Below, in pieces: positions 1 to 8,031 of a stretch of 64,000 nucleotides of DNA. Where the stretch lies: contig NZ_CP123907.1 of NCBI RefSeq assembly GCF_033783015.1, positions 1,116,001 to 1,180,000 of the forward strand, in the 5' to 3' direction. The stretch is from Corynebacterium sp. 21KM1197 (GTDB lineage: Bacteria; Actinomycetota; Actinomycetes; Mycobacteriales; Mycobacteriaceae). The position numbers and the translations under genes were made by a program. Position 1 is the first letter of the stretch, and the number at the start of each line of letters is the position of its first letter. The notes under the pieces are model-generated. The model was not told where the DNA came from. It did no database searches and saw nothing but the letters and a program-made list of their open reading frames with translations.

Positions 1-149
1 GCGTACCGGCCCATGAAGTCCTGGGTCTTGGCGGCGGTGCGGTTATACACGGCCACGGTGTGCCCGTGATGAGCAAAATTACGGGCGAGGTTGGAGCCCA
101 TCACCGCGAGCCCGATGACGCCGATCTGTGCCTGCGAAGTATTAGTCAT
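1..149 (-). CDS. gnd: 6-phosphogluconate dehydrogenase, decarboxylating (N-terminal part)
   Basis: Only the first 49 codons lie in the window; the gene continues beyond the left edge. The protein starts MTNTSQAQIGVIGLAVMGSN; the GLAVMGSN loop followed by LARNFAHHG and VAVYNRT is the NADP-binding beta-alpha-beta start of decarboxylating 6-phosphogluconate dehydrogenase. This cytosolic enzyme of the oxidative pentose phosphate pathway makes ribulose 5-phosphate, CO2 and NADPH. ATG at 149 has no Shine-Dalgarno sequence; a TAGTGT hexamer 7 nt upstream suggests a leaderless transcript. The domain is unambiguous, but nothing can be said of the missing C-terminal part. Confidence 0.9.
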   Translation of the reverse strand, partial: MTNTSQAQIGVIGLAVMGSNLARNFAHHGHTVAVYNRTAAKTQDFMGRY

Positions 150-156
150 GCCCAAA

Positions 157-162
157 ACACTA
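157..162 (-). promoter_or_regulatory. -10 element of gnd (leaderless)
   Basis: TAGTGT on the minus strand, 7 nt before the gnd ATG. It overlaps TACCCT (161-166) on the plus strand, which is placed to serve the divergent thioesterase gene. Confidence 0.5.
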
Positions 163-196
163 CCCTGTGAGCCAAGAAAAGTGCTTGGATAGAGAG

Positions 197-634
197 ATGG
201 ACTTCACAGAGATGATGCAATTGGCCGCGCGCGAACCCCTGCCCCAGGAGATACTCGACCGGATCAACGCCGCCGAGCAGGGGGCCGAGGCGGCCCTGGG
301 GATTCGCTTCACCGCCGTGGGCCCGGACGGGGTGCGCGCGGAGATGGACGTGGACGGCCGCCACAAGCAGCCGATGGGGCTGGTCCACGGGGGCATGTAC
401 TGCGTTCTCACCGAGGGGGTGGCCTCGCTCGCGGCGCTGGTGGCCTCCGAGGGCAGGCCGATCGTGGGCGTCAATAACACCACGGACTTCCTGCGCCCGG
501 TGTCCTCCGGGACGGTGACGGCCCAGGCCACGGCCATTCAACAGGGGCGGCGCACCCAACTGTGGGAGGTACGCATGGAGCACGAGGGTAAGTTGGTGGC
601 CCTGGGGCGGCTGCGCACCATGCTGGCGAGCTAA
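197..634 (+). CDS. PaaI-family hotdog-fold thioesterase
   Basis: A 145-residue single hotdog domain. The motif HGGMYCVLTEGVAS (residues 64-77) is the helix-start signature of PaaI/YbgC-type acyl-CoA thioesterases, and the GVNNTTDFLRPVSSG strand fits the second half of the fold. Such enzymes hydrolyse aryl- or acyl-CoA esters in the cytosol; the substrate cannot be read from sequence. I chose ATG 197, preceded by GGATAGAGAG, rather than GTG 167, because the extra ten residues are not hotdog-like. It is divergent from gnd with only 47 bp between starts, the arrangement seen beside gnd in corynebacteria. Confidence 0.85.
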   Translation: MDFTEMMQLAAREPLPQEILDRINAAEQGAEAALGIRFTAVGPDGVRAEMDVDGRHKQPMGLVHGGMYCVLTEGVASLAALVASEGRPIVGVNNTTDFLRPVSSGTVTAQATAIQQGRRTQLWEVRMEHEGKLVALGRLRTMLAS

Positions 635-652
635 GGCTGTATTAGAGCTAGG

Positions 653-1594
653 TTAGATCCAGCCGCGCCTGCGGCACACCCACCACACCAACGCCATCGA
701 GAGCGCCATGAGCCCCAGGGCAAAGGGATAGCCCAGCGCCCAGTGGAGTTCCGGCATGTCCTCAAAGTTCATGCCGTAAATCCCGGCGATGAGGGTGGGC
801 AGCACCACCATGCCCGCTAACACGGAGAGTTTGCGCATGTCCTGGTTTTGTTGCAGGGAAACCTTGGCGGCCCCGGCGTCGATGAGGGCGCTGAGGCGAT
901 CGTCGAGGTTAATCACTCGATCCCGCGCAATGGTGGCATTATCGGCCACGTCGCGGAAATAGGAATGAACCTCCTTGCTGAGCAGGTCCCCGTGCCGGGT
1001 GATCAGGCTGGTTAGGGCGGTGGGCAGGGAGGCAATGCTGTGTCGCATTTCCAGCACCTCGCGCTTGAGCTGATAAATCTCGTCGATGTGGAAATCCGCG
1101 CTGGGATCAAACACATCTTCCTCTAATTCATCGAGATCCTGCTCCAATTCATCGGCAATGCGCAGGTGCTTCGTCACGATGATGTCCGCCGTGGCCCAGG
1201 CCAGGGAAAAGGGGCCGTGATCCGCCAGTTCCAGCGGCCTATCCAACCGCTCAAGCAGCCCCGGCACCTGCGCCCCGTGCCGCACGCTGAGCACAAAGCG
1301 CGGCCCTATCGCCAGGTGCACCTCGCCGGTGCGGATGATCTGGCGCGGATCGCTCGGGCCCTCGGTATAGGCCACCGTGCGCATGACCAGAAAAAGATGG
1401 GAATCATAGCGCTCCACCTTGGGGCGCTGCCTGGCCGTGACCGCATCCTCCACGATGAGTTCATCGAGTTCGTAGTGCCGAGCCACCTCTTCCATGCGCG
1501 TGCTGGTGGGGGAGTGCAGGTCCAACCAGGTGAAATCCCCAGGGGCGTCGCACGGGCCGGGAACACCATCGCGGAAAGAACGGCATAAATCCAT
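653..1594 (-). CDS. corA: CorA-type Mg2+/Co2+ transporter
   Basis: 313 residues. A long cytoplasmic alpha/beta and coiled region is followed by two C-terminal membrane helices. The signature YGMN (GMN at residues 274-276) closes the first helix and is followed by an acidic loop FEDMPE, as in CorA pentameric divalent-cation channels. The frame stays open upstream. ATG 1594 was chosen because a -10-like TATCCT lies 8 nt upstream; ATG 1621 is an in-frame alternative. The start region overlaps that of the divergent methyltransferase. Confidence 0.88.
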   Translation of the reverse strand: MDLCRSFRDGVPGPCDAPGDFTWLDLHSPTSTRMEEVARHYELDELIVEDAVTARQRPKVERYDSHLFLVMRTVAYTEGPSDPRQIIRTGEVHLAIGPRFVLSVRHGAQVPGLLERLDRPLELADHGPFSLAWATADIIVTKHLRIADELEQDLDELEEDVFDPSADFHIDEIYQLKREVLEMRHSIASLPTALTSLITRHGDLLSKEVHSYFRDVADNATIARDRVINLDDRLSALIDAGAAKVSLQQNQDMRKLSVLAGMVVLPTLIAGIYGMNFEDMPELHWALGYPFALGLMALSMALVWWVCRRRGWI

Positions 1595-1602
1595 GGTTGA
1601 GC

Positions 1603-1608
1603 AGGATA
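1603..1608 (-). promoter_or_regulatory. -10 element of corA, superimposed on divergent promoter
   Basis: TATCCT on the minus strand, 8 nt before the corA ATG. It overlaps by two bases the TACACT hexamer used in the opposite direction. Confidence 0.45.
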
Positions 1609-1612
1609 CACT
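1607..1612 (+). promoter_or_regulatory. -10 element of the methyltransferase gene (leaderless)
   Basis: TACACT on the plus strand, 7 nt before ATG 1620. No Shine-Dalgarno sequence is needed if transcription begins at the A of ATG. Confidence 0.5.
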
Positions 1613-1619
1613 GGCGCTC

Positions 1620-2201
1620 ATGCCCACCTGGAAAGAAATCATCGCCCGCAATCCCCACCACTCCGAGGAATACGCCGCGCGCTGGCGTCGCATTGCCGCT
1701 AGCGGCAAGGATATCTTCGGTGAGGCCCGGCTTATCGACGCCCTGGTGCCCCGCCAGGCACGTATCCTCGACGCTGGCTGCGGCACCGGGAGGATCGGCG
1801 GCTGGCTTTCCCGGCGCGGCCACCGGGTTGATGGGATAGACCTCGATCCGGTGCTCATCGAACACGCGCGCCAGGACTACCCCGAGGCCACCTGGGAGGT
1901 GGGGGACCTGGGAATAGACCCGCTGCCGCAGGGACGGTACGACGCGGTGGTCTGCGCCGGGAACGTCATGGGCTTCATCGAGGCCGATCGACGCGCGGCG
2001 GCGGTGAAAAACATCGCCCGGTCGCTTGCCCCGGGAGGACGCGCCGCGGTGGGCTTTGGGGCCGGGCGCGGCTGGGAGTTCCCCGATTTTTTGGATACCT
2101 GCCGCAGCGCCGGGCTAGAGGTGGAGCACCAATACTCCACCTGGGACATGCGGCCCTTCACCCGGGAATCGGACTTCCTGGTGGCGGTGCTGCGGTCCTA
2201 G
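1620..2201 (+). CDS. class I SAM-dependent methyltransferase
   Basis: 193 residues. Motif I, ILDAGCGTGRIGGWL (residues 49-63), binds S-adenosylmethionine; an acidic GIDLDPVLIEHAR strand end, a DAVVCAGNVMGF motif and a SLAPGGRA loop complete a Methyltransf_11/25-type fold. The substrate is unknown. ATG 1620 was chosen because TACACT sits 7 nt upstream; ATG 1593 is in frame but overlaps the corA start codon. One copy of the recurrent 13-mer lies at 1730-1742, encoding LIDA. Confidence 0.8.
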   Translation: MPTWKEIIARNPHHSEEYAARWRRIAASGKDIFGEARLIDALVPRQARILDAGCGTGRIGGWLSRRGHRVDGIDLDPVLIEHARQDYPEATWEVGDLGIDPLPQGRYDAVVCAGNVMGFIEADRRAAAVKNIARSLAPGGRAAVGFGAGRGWEFPDFLDTCRSAGLEVEHQYSTWDMRPFTRESDFLVAVLRS

Positions 2202-2206
2202 TGGCC

Positions 2207-3448
2207 CTAAGCCACGATCTTGAACACGATGGCGCTGATGGCCACCAGCCCGGAGATCACGATAAAGACGTTCGAGGCCTGCTTGCGATACGGCGCGAGC
2301 GCCGGAACCTTGGCGATGGCGTACATGGGCATGAGGTAGAGCAGGGCGGCGATCACGGGGCCGGAAAGAGTCTCAATGAGATCCAGCACGCTGGGATTGA
2401 TGATGGCCGCCAGCCACGTGGTGAGGAAGATGAAGGCGTACACGCCTAATTCCAGGGGCCGCTGCGGAAGATCGCGCTTGACCACACCGCGCACAATGCT
2501 CTGCGCGCCCTCCGCCGCGCCGAGCACGTGGCCGAAGTACGAGGACACGATGGCCGCGATGGCGATGATCGGCGCGAGGTAGGAAAGCACCGGGTTATCA
2601 AACACATTGGCCATATAAGACAGCACCGGGAGATTGGCCTCGCGGGCGGCGGCCAGGCCCTCCGTGCCCAGGGCGAGGGAGCACGACCACACAAAGAACA
2701 TGGTGAACACGGTGAGCAGGATCGCGGTGTACGCCAGCACCACGGAGGCGCGCCGGGTGGCATTCTCCCCGTGATTGCGCTGCATGGCCAGGGAGAACTG
2801 GGAGATGGCCGGGGAGTGGTTAAAGGCAAAGACCAGCACCGGGATCACCAACCACACCGCCGCCACGGTGGCCCACACGCCCTTGCCGGGAGCGCCGAAG
2901 AACCCCTCGAAGTCCCAGGAGGGGATCAGGTACAGGGAGATGGCTCCCAGCAGGAAGATCAGGGGGTACACCAACACCTGGGTGACCGCCAGCATGATCT
3001 TTTGGCCGAACACCAGGATCAAGGTCATGCCGCCCACCAGCAGGCCGGAGAGCAGCGCGCGGGGAATCTGCGGGCCGTTGAGCTGATTGACGATCAAACT
3101 ATCCACCGTATTGGTGATGCTCACCCCGTAGATGAGCACGATGGGATAGATCGCGGCGAAGTACAGCAGGGTGATGACCCAACCGATCTTCTCCCCAAAA
3201 TAGTCGCGGGCCACCACGGTGATGTCCTCGCCCTTGCGCGGAGAGACGCACACCATGCGGGCCAGGGCCCGGTGCGAGAAGTACGTCATCGGGCCGATGA
3301 GCAGCGTGGCGATCAGCAGCGGCCACACGCCGGAACTGCCGGCATTGATGGGCAGGAAGAGGATACCGGCGCCCACGGCGGTACCAAATAATGAGATGGT
3401 CCAACTGGCGTCGAGGCCGCGCGGCGGGCGCTGTGTGGTAGTAGCCAT
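2207..3448 (-). CDS. SdaC/TdcC-type serine/threonine:proton symporter
   Basis: 413 residues with about eleven hydrophobic segments and almost no loops. The N-terminal GTAVGAGILFLPINAG matches the first broken helix of the hydroxy/aromatic amino acid permease (HAAAP) family, and the remaining layout fits SdaC/TdcC. These inner-membrane carriers import serine or threonine with protons. The gene stands alone between the methyltransferase, with which it converges 5 bp apart, and the thiD fusion; no serine dehydratase is adjacent, so the substrate is inferred from family. An AAGGA motif lies about ten bases before ATG 3448. Confidence 0.82.
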   Translation of the reverse strand: MATTTQRPPRGLDASWTISLFGTAVGAGILFLPINAGSSGVWPLLIATLLIGPMTYFSHRALARMVCVSPRKGEDITVVARDYFGEKIGWVITLLYFAAIYPIVLIYGVSITNTVDSLIVNQLNGPQIPRALLSGLLVGGMTLILVFGQKIMLAVTQVLVYPLIFLLGAISLYLIPSWDFEGFFGAPGKGVWATVAAVWLVIPVLVFAFNHSPAISQFSLAMQRNHGENATRRASVVLAYTAILLTVFTMFFVWSCSLALGTEGLAAAREANLPVLSYMANVFDNPVLSYLAPIIAIAAIVSSYFGHVLGAAEGAQSIVRGVVKRDLPQRPLELGVYAFIFLTTWLAAIINPSVLDLIETLSGPVIAALLYLMPMYAIAKVPALAPYRKQASNVFIVISGLVAISAIVFKIVA

Positions 3449-3518
3449 AGGAAGCGTCCTTGCTTATTGAGGGGTAATTCCTATGACACTGTAGAGCCTG
3501 GGGTGAGGGCACGCACAA

Positions 3519-5021
3519 TCAGCGGCAGGAGGCCTGTGCGAAGAAGTCCCGCTCGAAGTAACAGGCCGCCACGAAGGCCCGCGCCGCACGCAGTCGTTCG
3601 GCCGGGGAAGCCTGCTCTAAGGCGTATTCCACGCGCGCGATGGCCTGGCGGGTGCCGTCGAGGAAGTCCGAGTCGCCGTAGGTGCTCAACCACGGGGCGT
3701 AGGGGTGATCCGGGGTGATCCCCTCGCTGAGGCGCAGCCCAATGTGGGCGTAGAGCCAGTAACAGGGCAGCACCGCGGCGGCGGCCTCCGCGTAACTCCC
3801 GGAATCGGCGGCGGCGGAGAGAAAGGAGGTATAGGCCAGCGTGGTGGGGGAGACCTCCTCGGTGAGGGCACCCAACTCCGAGCGGTGCAGCTGGGCCTCC
3901 TCCTCGAGGCATGCGGCGGCGTCCTGGGCCCACCGGGTGGAGTGCTCGGGGTGATCGCAGCGCGAGGACACCCGGGCCAGGGTGCGGGAATAGGAAAGCA
4001 GGTAGTGGGAATCCTGGGCGAGGTAGAAGAGGAAGTCCCCACGATCCAGGCTGCCGTGGCCCAGTTGCCGGATAAAGTCCAGCGCGTAGGTTTCCGCCAG
4101 GGGAGTCTGCGCCAGTTCCCACAGCGCGCGGGTCCAGGGCCCGGCGGCCCAGGAATCATCGGGCGTGGGCTGCGGCGCGAACTCCGTGGGCCACGGCCAG
4201 GGCGCGGTGGAGGCCTGGGCGCTGAGGCGTCGGCTGCGATGGGAATGATCCACCGGCCCGTTGCCCCGACCCACGTGGAGATCCCCGCCGTGCGAGATCG
4301 CCTCGGCCAACCAGCGGGTGGACCAGGTGAGGGCGGCGTGGGGCGTGGCGTCGATAAGCAGGCGCGTGGCCAGGCTGGAGGAAAGGGAGCAGCCGGTGCC
4401 GTGGGTGTGCGGGGTGTTAATCCGGGGACAGGGCACCCGGTGGACGGAGCCATCGGGGGTGACCAGGGCGTTATCCGCGCTGCCGGTGAGATGTCCGCCC
4501 TTGACCACCACGCTGGTTTCCCAGTTTTGGGCCAGCGGTAGTGCCTGGGAGATGGCCTCCTCCAGGTCACGGGCGGGTGTGGTGTGGGCGAGCACCGCCA
4601 GTTCGCGCAGGTTGGGGGTGATAACGTCCGCCTGGGCGCACAGTTCCGCGATGGCGGATTCGGCGTCGCGGTCAAGCAGGCGATCCCCGCTGGTGGCCAC
4701 CATGACCGGATCGAGCACGATGGGGCCCACGGGGTGCTCGCGCAGGTACCTTGCCACGGTGGCGATGGTCTGCGCCCCGCCCAGCATGCCGATCTTGAGG
4801 GAATCCACCTGGACATCCTCAAAGACGGCGTCCAACTGGGCCAGCAGGAAATCCTGGGGCGGGGTGTGAATAGAACGCACACCCTGGGTATTCTGCGCCA
4901 CCAGGGCGGTGACGATGGAAAGGGGGAAACCCCCGGCCTCGGAAATGGCCTTGATGTCCGCCTGGATACCGGCACCCCCGGTGGGGTCGGTTCCGGCGAT
5001 GGTCAATACGCGCGGTATCAC
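3519..5021 (-). CDS. thiD: HMP/HMP-phosphate kinase ThiD fused to a TenA-type domain
   Basis: A two-domain protein of 500 residues. The N-terminal half starts VLTIAGTDPTGGAGIQAD and contains VLDPVMVATSG, VVKGGH and HTHGTGCSLSSSLA, the ribokinase-like ThiD signature; it phosphorylates hydroxymethylpyrimidine (phosphate). From about residue 290 a helical TenA/thiaminase-II-like domain follows (ALDFIRQLGHGSLDRGDFLF, then YFERDFFAQ near the end). Together they serve pyrimidine synthesis and salvage for thiamine. I chose GTG 5021 because everything upstream forms a TPP riboswitch whose AAGGGA doubles as the ribosome-binding site; the frame stays open to 5093. The 13-mer copy at 4347-4359 encodes LIDA. 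Confidence 0.9.
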   Translation of the reverse strand: MIPRVLTIAGTDPTGGAGIQADIKAISEAGGFPLSIVTALVAQNTQGVRSIHTPPQDFLLAQLDAVFEDVQVDSLKIGMLGGAQTIATVARYLREHPVGPIVLDPVMVATSGDRLLDRDAESAIAELCAQADVITPNLRELAVLAHTTPARDLEEAISQALPLAQNWETSVVVKGGHLTGSADNALVTPDGSVHRVPCPRINTPHTHGTGCSLSSSLATRLLIDATPHAALTWSTRWLAEAISHGGDLHVGRGNGPVDHSHRSRRLSAQASTAPWPWPTEFAPQPTPDDSWAAGPWTRALWELAQTPLAETYALDFIRQLGHGSLDRGDFLFYLAQDSHYLLSYSRTLARVSSRCDHPEHSTRWAQDAAACLEEEAQLHRSELGALTEEVSPTTLAYTSFLSAAADSGSYAEAAAAVLPCYWLYAHIGLRLSEGITPDHPYAPWLSTYGDSDFLDGTRQAIARVEYALEQASPAERLRAARAFVAACYFERDFFAQASCR

Positions 5022-5026
5022 GATGT

Positions 5027-5104
5027 GACAAATCCCTTCGCTAGTCCGAACTAGAGCAGGTTCCACGGGTATAATCTCAGCGCTTAAGCGCACCCCGTTG
5101 CCTG
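5027..5104 (-). promoter_or_regulatory. TPP riboswitch (THI box)
   Basis: Read on the minus strand, the segment holds the conserved THI-box parts in order: ACGGGGTGC, a GCGC-TTAA-GCGC hairpin, GCTGAGATTATACCCGT, GGAACCTG, a CTAGT-TCGG-ACTAG hairpin and GCGAAGGGA. GGCAA and TTGTC close stem P1 with one wobble. The AAGGGA at 5033-5038 lies inside the aptamer and is also the best ribosome-binding site for GTG 5021, so TPP binding would be expected to hide it and block translation of the thiD-tenA fusion. Motif identity is direct sequence reading; the mechanism is inferred from the family. Confidence 0.9.
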
Positions 5105-5109
5105 CGGCC

Positions 5110-5115
5110 AGACTA
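5110..5115 (-). promoter_or_regulatory. -10 element of the thiD transcript
   Basis: TAGTCT on the minus strand, 7 nt before position 5102, so the transcript would begin exactly at stem P1 of the TPP riboswitch. Confidence 0.45.
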
Positions 5116-5138
5116 GCAGAAGGGACGGTGGAGAGGGG

Positions 5139-6545
5139 TTACTTCTCTCCGAAGCGGCGGGTATCGCGTACCTCGATGGGGAAGTCCGCGTCCGAACCCA
5201 CTAGGCCGTTGAGCTTGTTCAGGCCGTTGCGGCCGTGAAGCTGCTGGCGGGTGGTGGCCAGGTTCCAGCGCTTGCGGGAAAGCGCGTTGAGGCCCCAGGC
5301 AAAGGCCGCTACCAGGCGATTACGGAAGCCCACCAGGTACATCACGTGCACGGCCAGCCAGAGCACCCAGCCGATGAAGCCGGTGACCTCCACCTTGCCC
5401 ATCTTCACCACGGCGGAGAAGCGGGAGATGGTGGCCATCGAACCCTTGTCAAAGTACTCGAAAGGCACGCGATCCTCGGGCTTTTGCTCCCCCTCGGTCT
5501 CCGCGGCGATCTGCTCCGCCACATACTGGCCGGTCTGAATGGCCACCTGGGCCACGCCTGGCAGGCGGTTGAGCCCCATCATGTCACCGATGACAAAGAC
5601 GTTCTTGTGCTCGCCCACGGAGAGATCGGGATTGACCTGCACGCGTCCGGCGCGGTCCACCTCCACGCCCGCCTGCTCGGCCACGAGCTTGCCCAGCGGG
5701 GAGGCGGCCACACCGGCGGACCAGATCTTGGTGTAACTCTCGATGGTGTGTTCCTCCTCCCCGGCCTTGTAGGTCACGGAGGTCTCGTCCACGTTGGTCA
5801 CCATCGCGCCGAGTTTGACCTCCACGCCGAGTTTTTCCAACTGGCGCTGCGCCTTGCGGCCCAGGCGCTTGCCAAAGGGCGGGAGCACCTGGGGGGCGCC
5901 GTCGAGAAGCAAAATCTTGGCGGAGTCGGTGGAGAAGTTGCGGTATTCCCCGGAGAGGGTGCGGTGCGCCATCTCGGCCAACTGCCCGGCCAGTTCCACG
6001 CCGGTGGGGCCCGCGCCGACGATGACGAAGGTGAGCAGGCGCTCGCGCTCGGCGGGGTCGGTGGTCAGTTCGGCGCGCTCGAAGGCGCCGATGATCCGGG
6101 CGCGGATCTCCAGGGCATCGTCCAGCGTCTTCATACCGGGGGCGTACTGGGCAAAGTGATCGTTGCCAAAGTAGGACTGCCCGGCACCGGCGGCGACGAT
6201 GAGGGAATCGTATTCGTAGCTGCGCTCGTAATTGCCCAGGTGGGTGGTCACGGTCTTGGTCTCCACGTCAATGTCGGTGACCTCGCCCTTGACCACGGAG
6301 GCGTTCTCCTGCCCGGCCAGGATCTGGCGGGTGGAGGGAGCGATCTCCCCGGAGGACAGGATGCCCGTGGCCACCTGGTAGAGCAGCGGCTGGAAGAGGT
6401 GGTGGTTGCCGCGATCAATCAGGGTGACATCGACGTCAGCGTCCTTGAGATCCTTGGTGGCAAAGAGGCCGCCAAAGCCGGAGCCGATCACCACGACGTG
6501 ATGGCGACCACCGGCGGGGCGATAGGCTTTCTTAGCAGATGACAT
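5139..6545 (-). CDS. ndh: type II NADH dehydrogenase
   Basis: 468 residues with two dinucleotide folds: VVVIGSGFGGLFATKDL near residue 18 for FAD, and TFVIVGAGPTGVELAGQLAE near residue 170 for NADH. VFVIGDMMG near the end is the second FAD motif. NDH-2 is a membrane-peripheral enzyme that passes electrons from NADH to menaquinone without pumping protons; it is the main NADH dehydrogenase of corynebacteria, which lack complex I. The C-terminal region holds a hydrophobic segment (FIGWVLWLAVHVMYLVGF) that anchors the protein. The gene precedes thiD, and read-through from ndh could enter the riboswitch. Confidence 0.95.
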   Translation of the reverse strand: MSSAKKAYRPAGGRHHVVVIGSGFGGLFATKDLKDADVDVTLIDRGNHHLFQPLLYQVATGILSSGEIAPSTRQILAGQENASVVKGEVTDIDVETKTVTTHLGNYERSYEYDSLIVAAGAGQSYFGNDHFAQYAPGMKTLDDALEIRARIIGAFERAELTTDPAERERLLTFVIVGAGPTGVELAGQLAEMAHRTLSGEYRNFSTDSAKILLLDGAPQVLPPFGKRLGRKAQRQLEKLGVEVKLGAMVTNVDETSVTYKAGEEEHTIESYTKIWSAGVAASPLGKLVAEQAGVEVDRAGRVQVNPDLSVGEHKNVFVIGDMMGLNRLPGVAQVAIQTGQYVAEQIAAETEGEQKPEDRVPFEYFDKGSMATISRFSAVVKMGKVEVTGFIGWVLWLAVHVMYLVGFRNRLVAAFAWGLNALSRKRWNLATTRQQLHGRNGLNKLNGLVGSDADFPIEVRDTRRFGEK

Positions 6546-6750
6546 GGGGTTTTCGCGCTCCTGTAACCTTCTTGTTTATTCAGTGGTGATGATGATAGTC
6601 GCCCGGCTCACGTTTGGCAGGGCAGGGGCCACAGGAATCCACCCATTCGGGCCGAAACACAGAAGCCCGTGCGCGACGATGTTGGTTTTAGCGCGCCTCG
6701 GTGTGGTCTAGGTATCGTTGGGCTGCGGTATTGATGGGTACGGAGGCACA

Positions 6751-8031
6751 ATGACAGACCAGCATCTCACCGCCATCGACGTCCACGCATGGCCCGGTTT
6801 AAGGGCCGTGCCACGGGACTGGCGGCTGCGCAGGCGCGCCCGCCGCGCGGAGGCGGAGTTTGCGCACGCCTGCGCGGAGGCGGAGTTGGATCTGGAATCG
6901 GAGCGCCCCGACCTGGTGGTGGAGCACGACGAACTTTTTTATCGCATCGCCTCCTCCGGGTGGCTGGGCCTGGCGGAGTCCTACATGGCCGGGGAGTGGC
7001 ACGCTGCCGATCTCCACGAGGTGCTCACCGCCCTGCTGCGAGTGGGCTACAAACCCCCGCGCGGCGAGGTGGTTCCCCGTACGTACGACGGCGGCGCGCT
7101 GCCCGCCGACCTCGTGGAGTTCTCCTCCGCCGATGGCATGAGCCTCATGGGCGGGCTCTTTGAATCGGGCGTGCCCACCACGGTGCGGGAATCCATGCCC
7201 AGTTATGTCTCCGGTGCCGGCCACGGCAGCGAGCCCGCCACGCACTTCGTGGACATCACCCGCGTGGCCCCACCCGTGGCCGTGGAACGCGCCGATCTGG
7301 GCACCGCGCAGGCGGGGGTGATCCGGGCGCTTCTCGACGCCGCCGAGGCCCGGCGCGGCACCGACGTGCTGGAATACCCCGCTACGGGCGGCGCGGTGGC
7401 CATCGCGGCCGAGGAACGCGGCGCGCACCCCAGCGCGGTGACCGCCGATAGCGCGTGCGCCGGGGCGATGGAGGAACGGCTCACCCTGGCCGGTGTGACC
7501 ACGGCGCGCACGGTGACGATGCCGCAGCCGATCGCGCCGGGGGGAGTGCAGCCCGCCGCCGAGGCCGTGGTGAGCGTGGAATACCTGGAACTCCTGGCCC
7601 CCGGGCAGCGCGCGGAGTTCATGGCCAGCCTGGATCGCTCGCTGCGCCCCGGCGGGTACTGCGCGGTGCAGACCCTGGCGGCCACCCCGGAGTTTGATGC
7701 TGCGGCGCAGCGCAGCCTGGATGTGCTGCGCGCCTATATCTGGCCGGGGCTGGAATACCCCACGGTGGAGGAGGTGCACCGGCTTGCGGATCAGTCCAGC
7801 AGGCTGCGGGTGGTGGGGCAGCGGCACTTTGCCGAGCACTACTGCCTGGCGTTGAAGATGCAATCGGAGTGCTTTGAGGGGCACTCCCGCGAGGCCGCCG
7901 CGGCGGGATTTGACCCGGTGTTTCGTCGGTTGTGGCGCTTCCAGTTCGCGCTGCGGCGGGCGCTGCTGGACCTCGGCCGGATCGAGGCCGTGCAGTTCAC
8001 GCTGACCCACCGCCGCAGGCGGGGGCGCTAG
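6751..8031 (+). CDS. ufaA: UfaA-like cyclopropane-fatty-acid-synthase family protein, degenerate
   Basis: 426 residues, preceded by GGAGG five bases before ATG 6751. The overall layout is that of the CFAS family: an N-terminal region of about 130 residues, then a Rossmann-like methyltransferase with VVSVEYLELL, SLRPGGYCAVQ and a C-terminal FAEHYCLALKM like the FGEHY..TL of active enzymes. However, the SAM-binding EIGCGWGG motif is replaced by EYPATGGA, and the HYD.GNDFY substrate motif before it is absent. Its place directly after ndh matches the corynebacterial ufaA locus. It may be a non-catalytic or diverged lipid-binding protein. Its TAG overlaps the stop of the convergent transporter gene. 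Confidence 0.72.
   Translation: MTDQHLTAIDVHAWPGLRAVPRDWRLRRRARRAEAEFAHACAEAELDLESERPDLVVEHDELFYRIASSGWLGLAESYMAGEWHAADLHEVLTALLRVGYKPPRGEVVPRTYDGGALPADLVEFSSADGMSLMGGLFESGVPTTVRESMPSYVSGAGHGSEPATHFVDITRVAPPVAVERADLGTAQAGVIRALLDAAEARRGTDVLEYPATGGAVAIAAEERGAHPSAVTADSACAGAMEERLTLAGVTTARTVTMPQPIAPGGVQPAAEAVVSVEYLELLAPGQRAEFMASLDRSLRPGGYCAVQTLAATPEFDAAAQRSLDVLRAYIWPGLEYPTVEEVHRLADQSSRLRVVGQRHFAEHYCLALKMQSECFEGHSREAAAAGFDPVFRRLWRFQFALRRALLDLGRIEAVQFTLTHRRRRGR

Noticed and set aside
5235-6542. 435-codon frame on the plus strand opposite ndh
   Set aside because: Mirror of the ndh coding frame; His/Gly-rich low-complexity translation.
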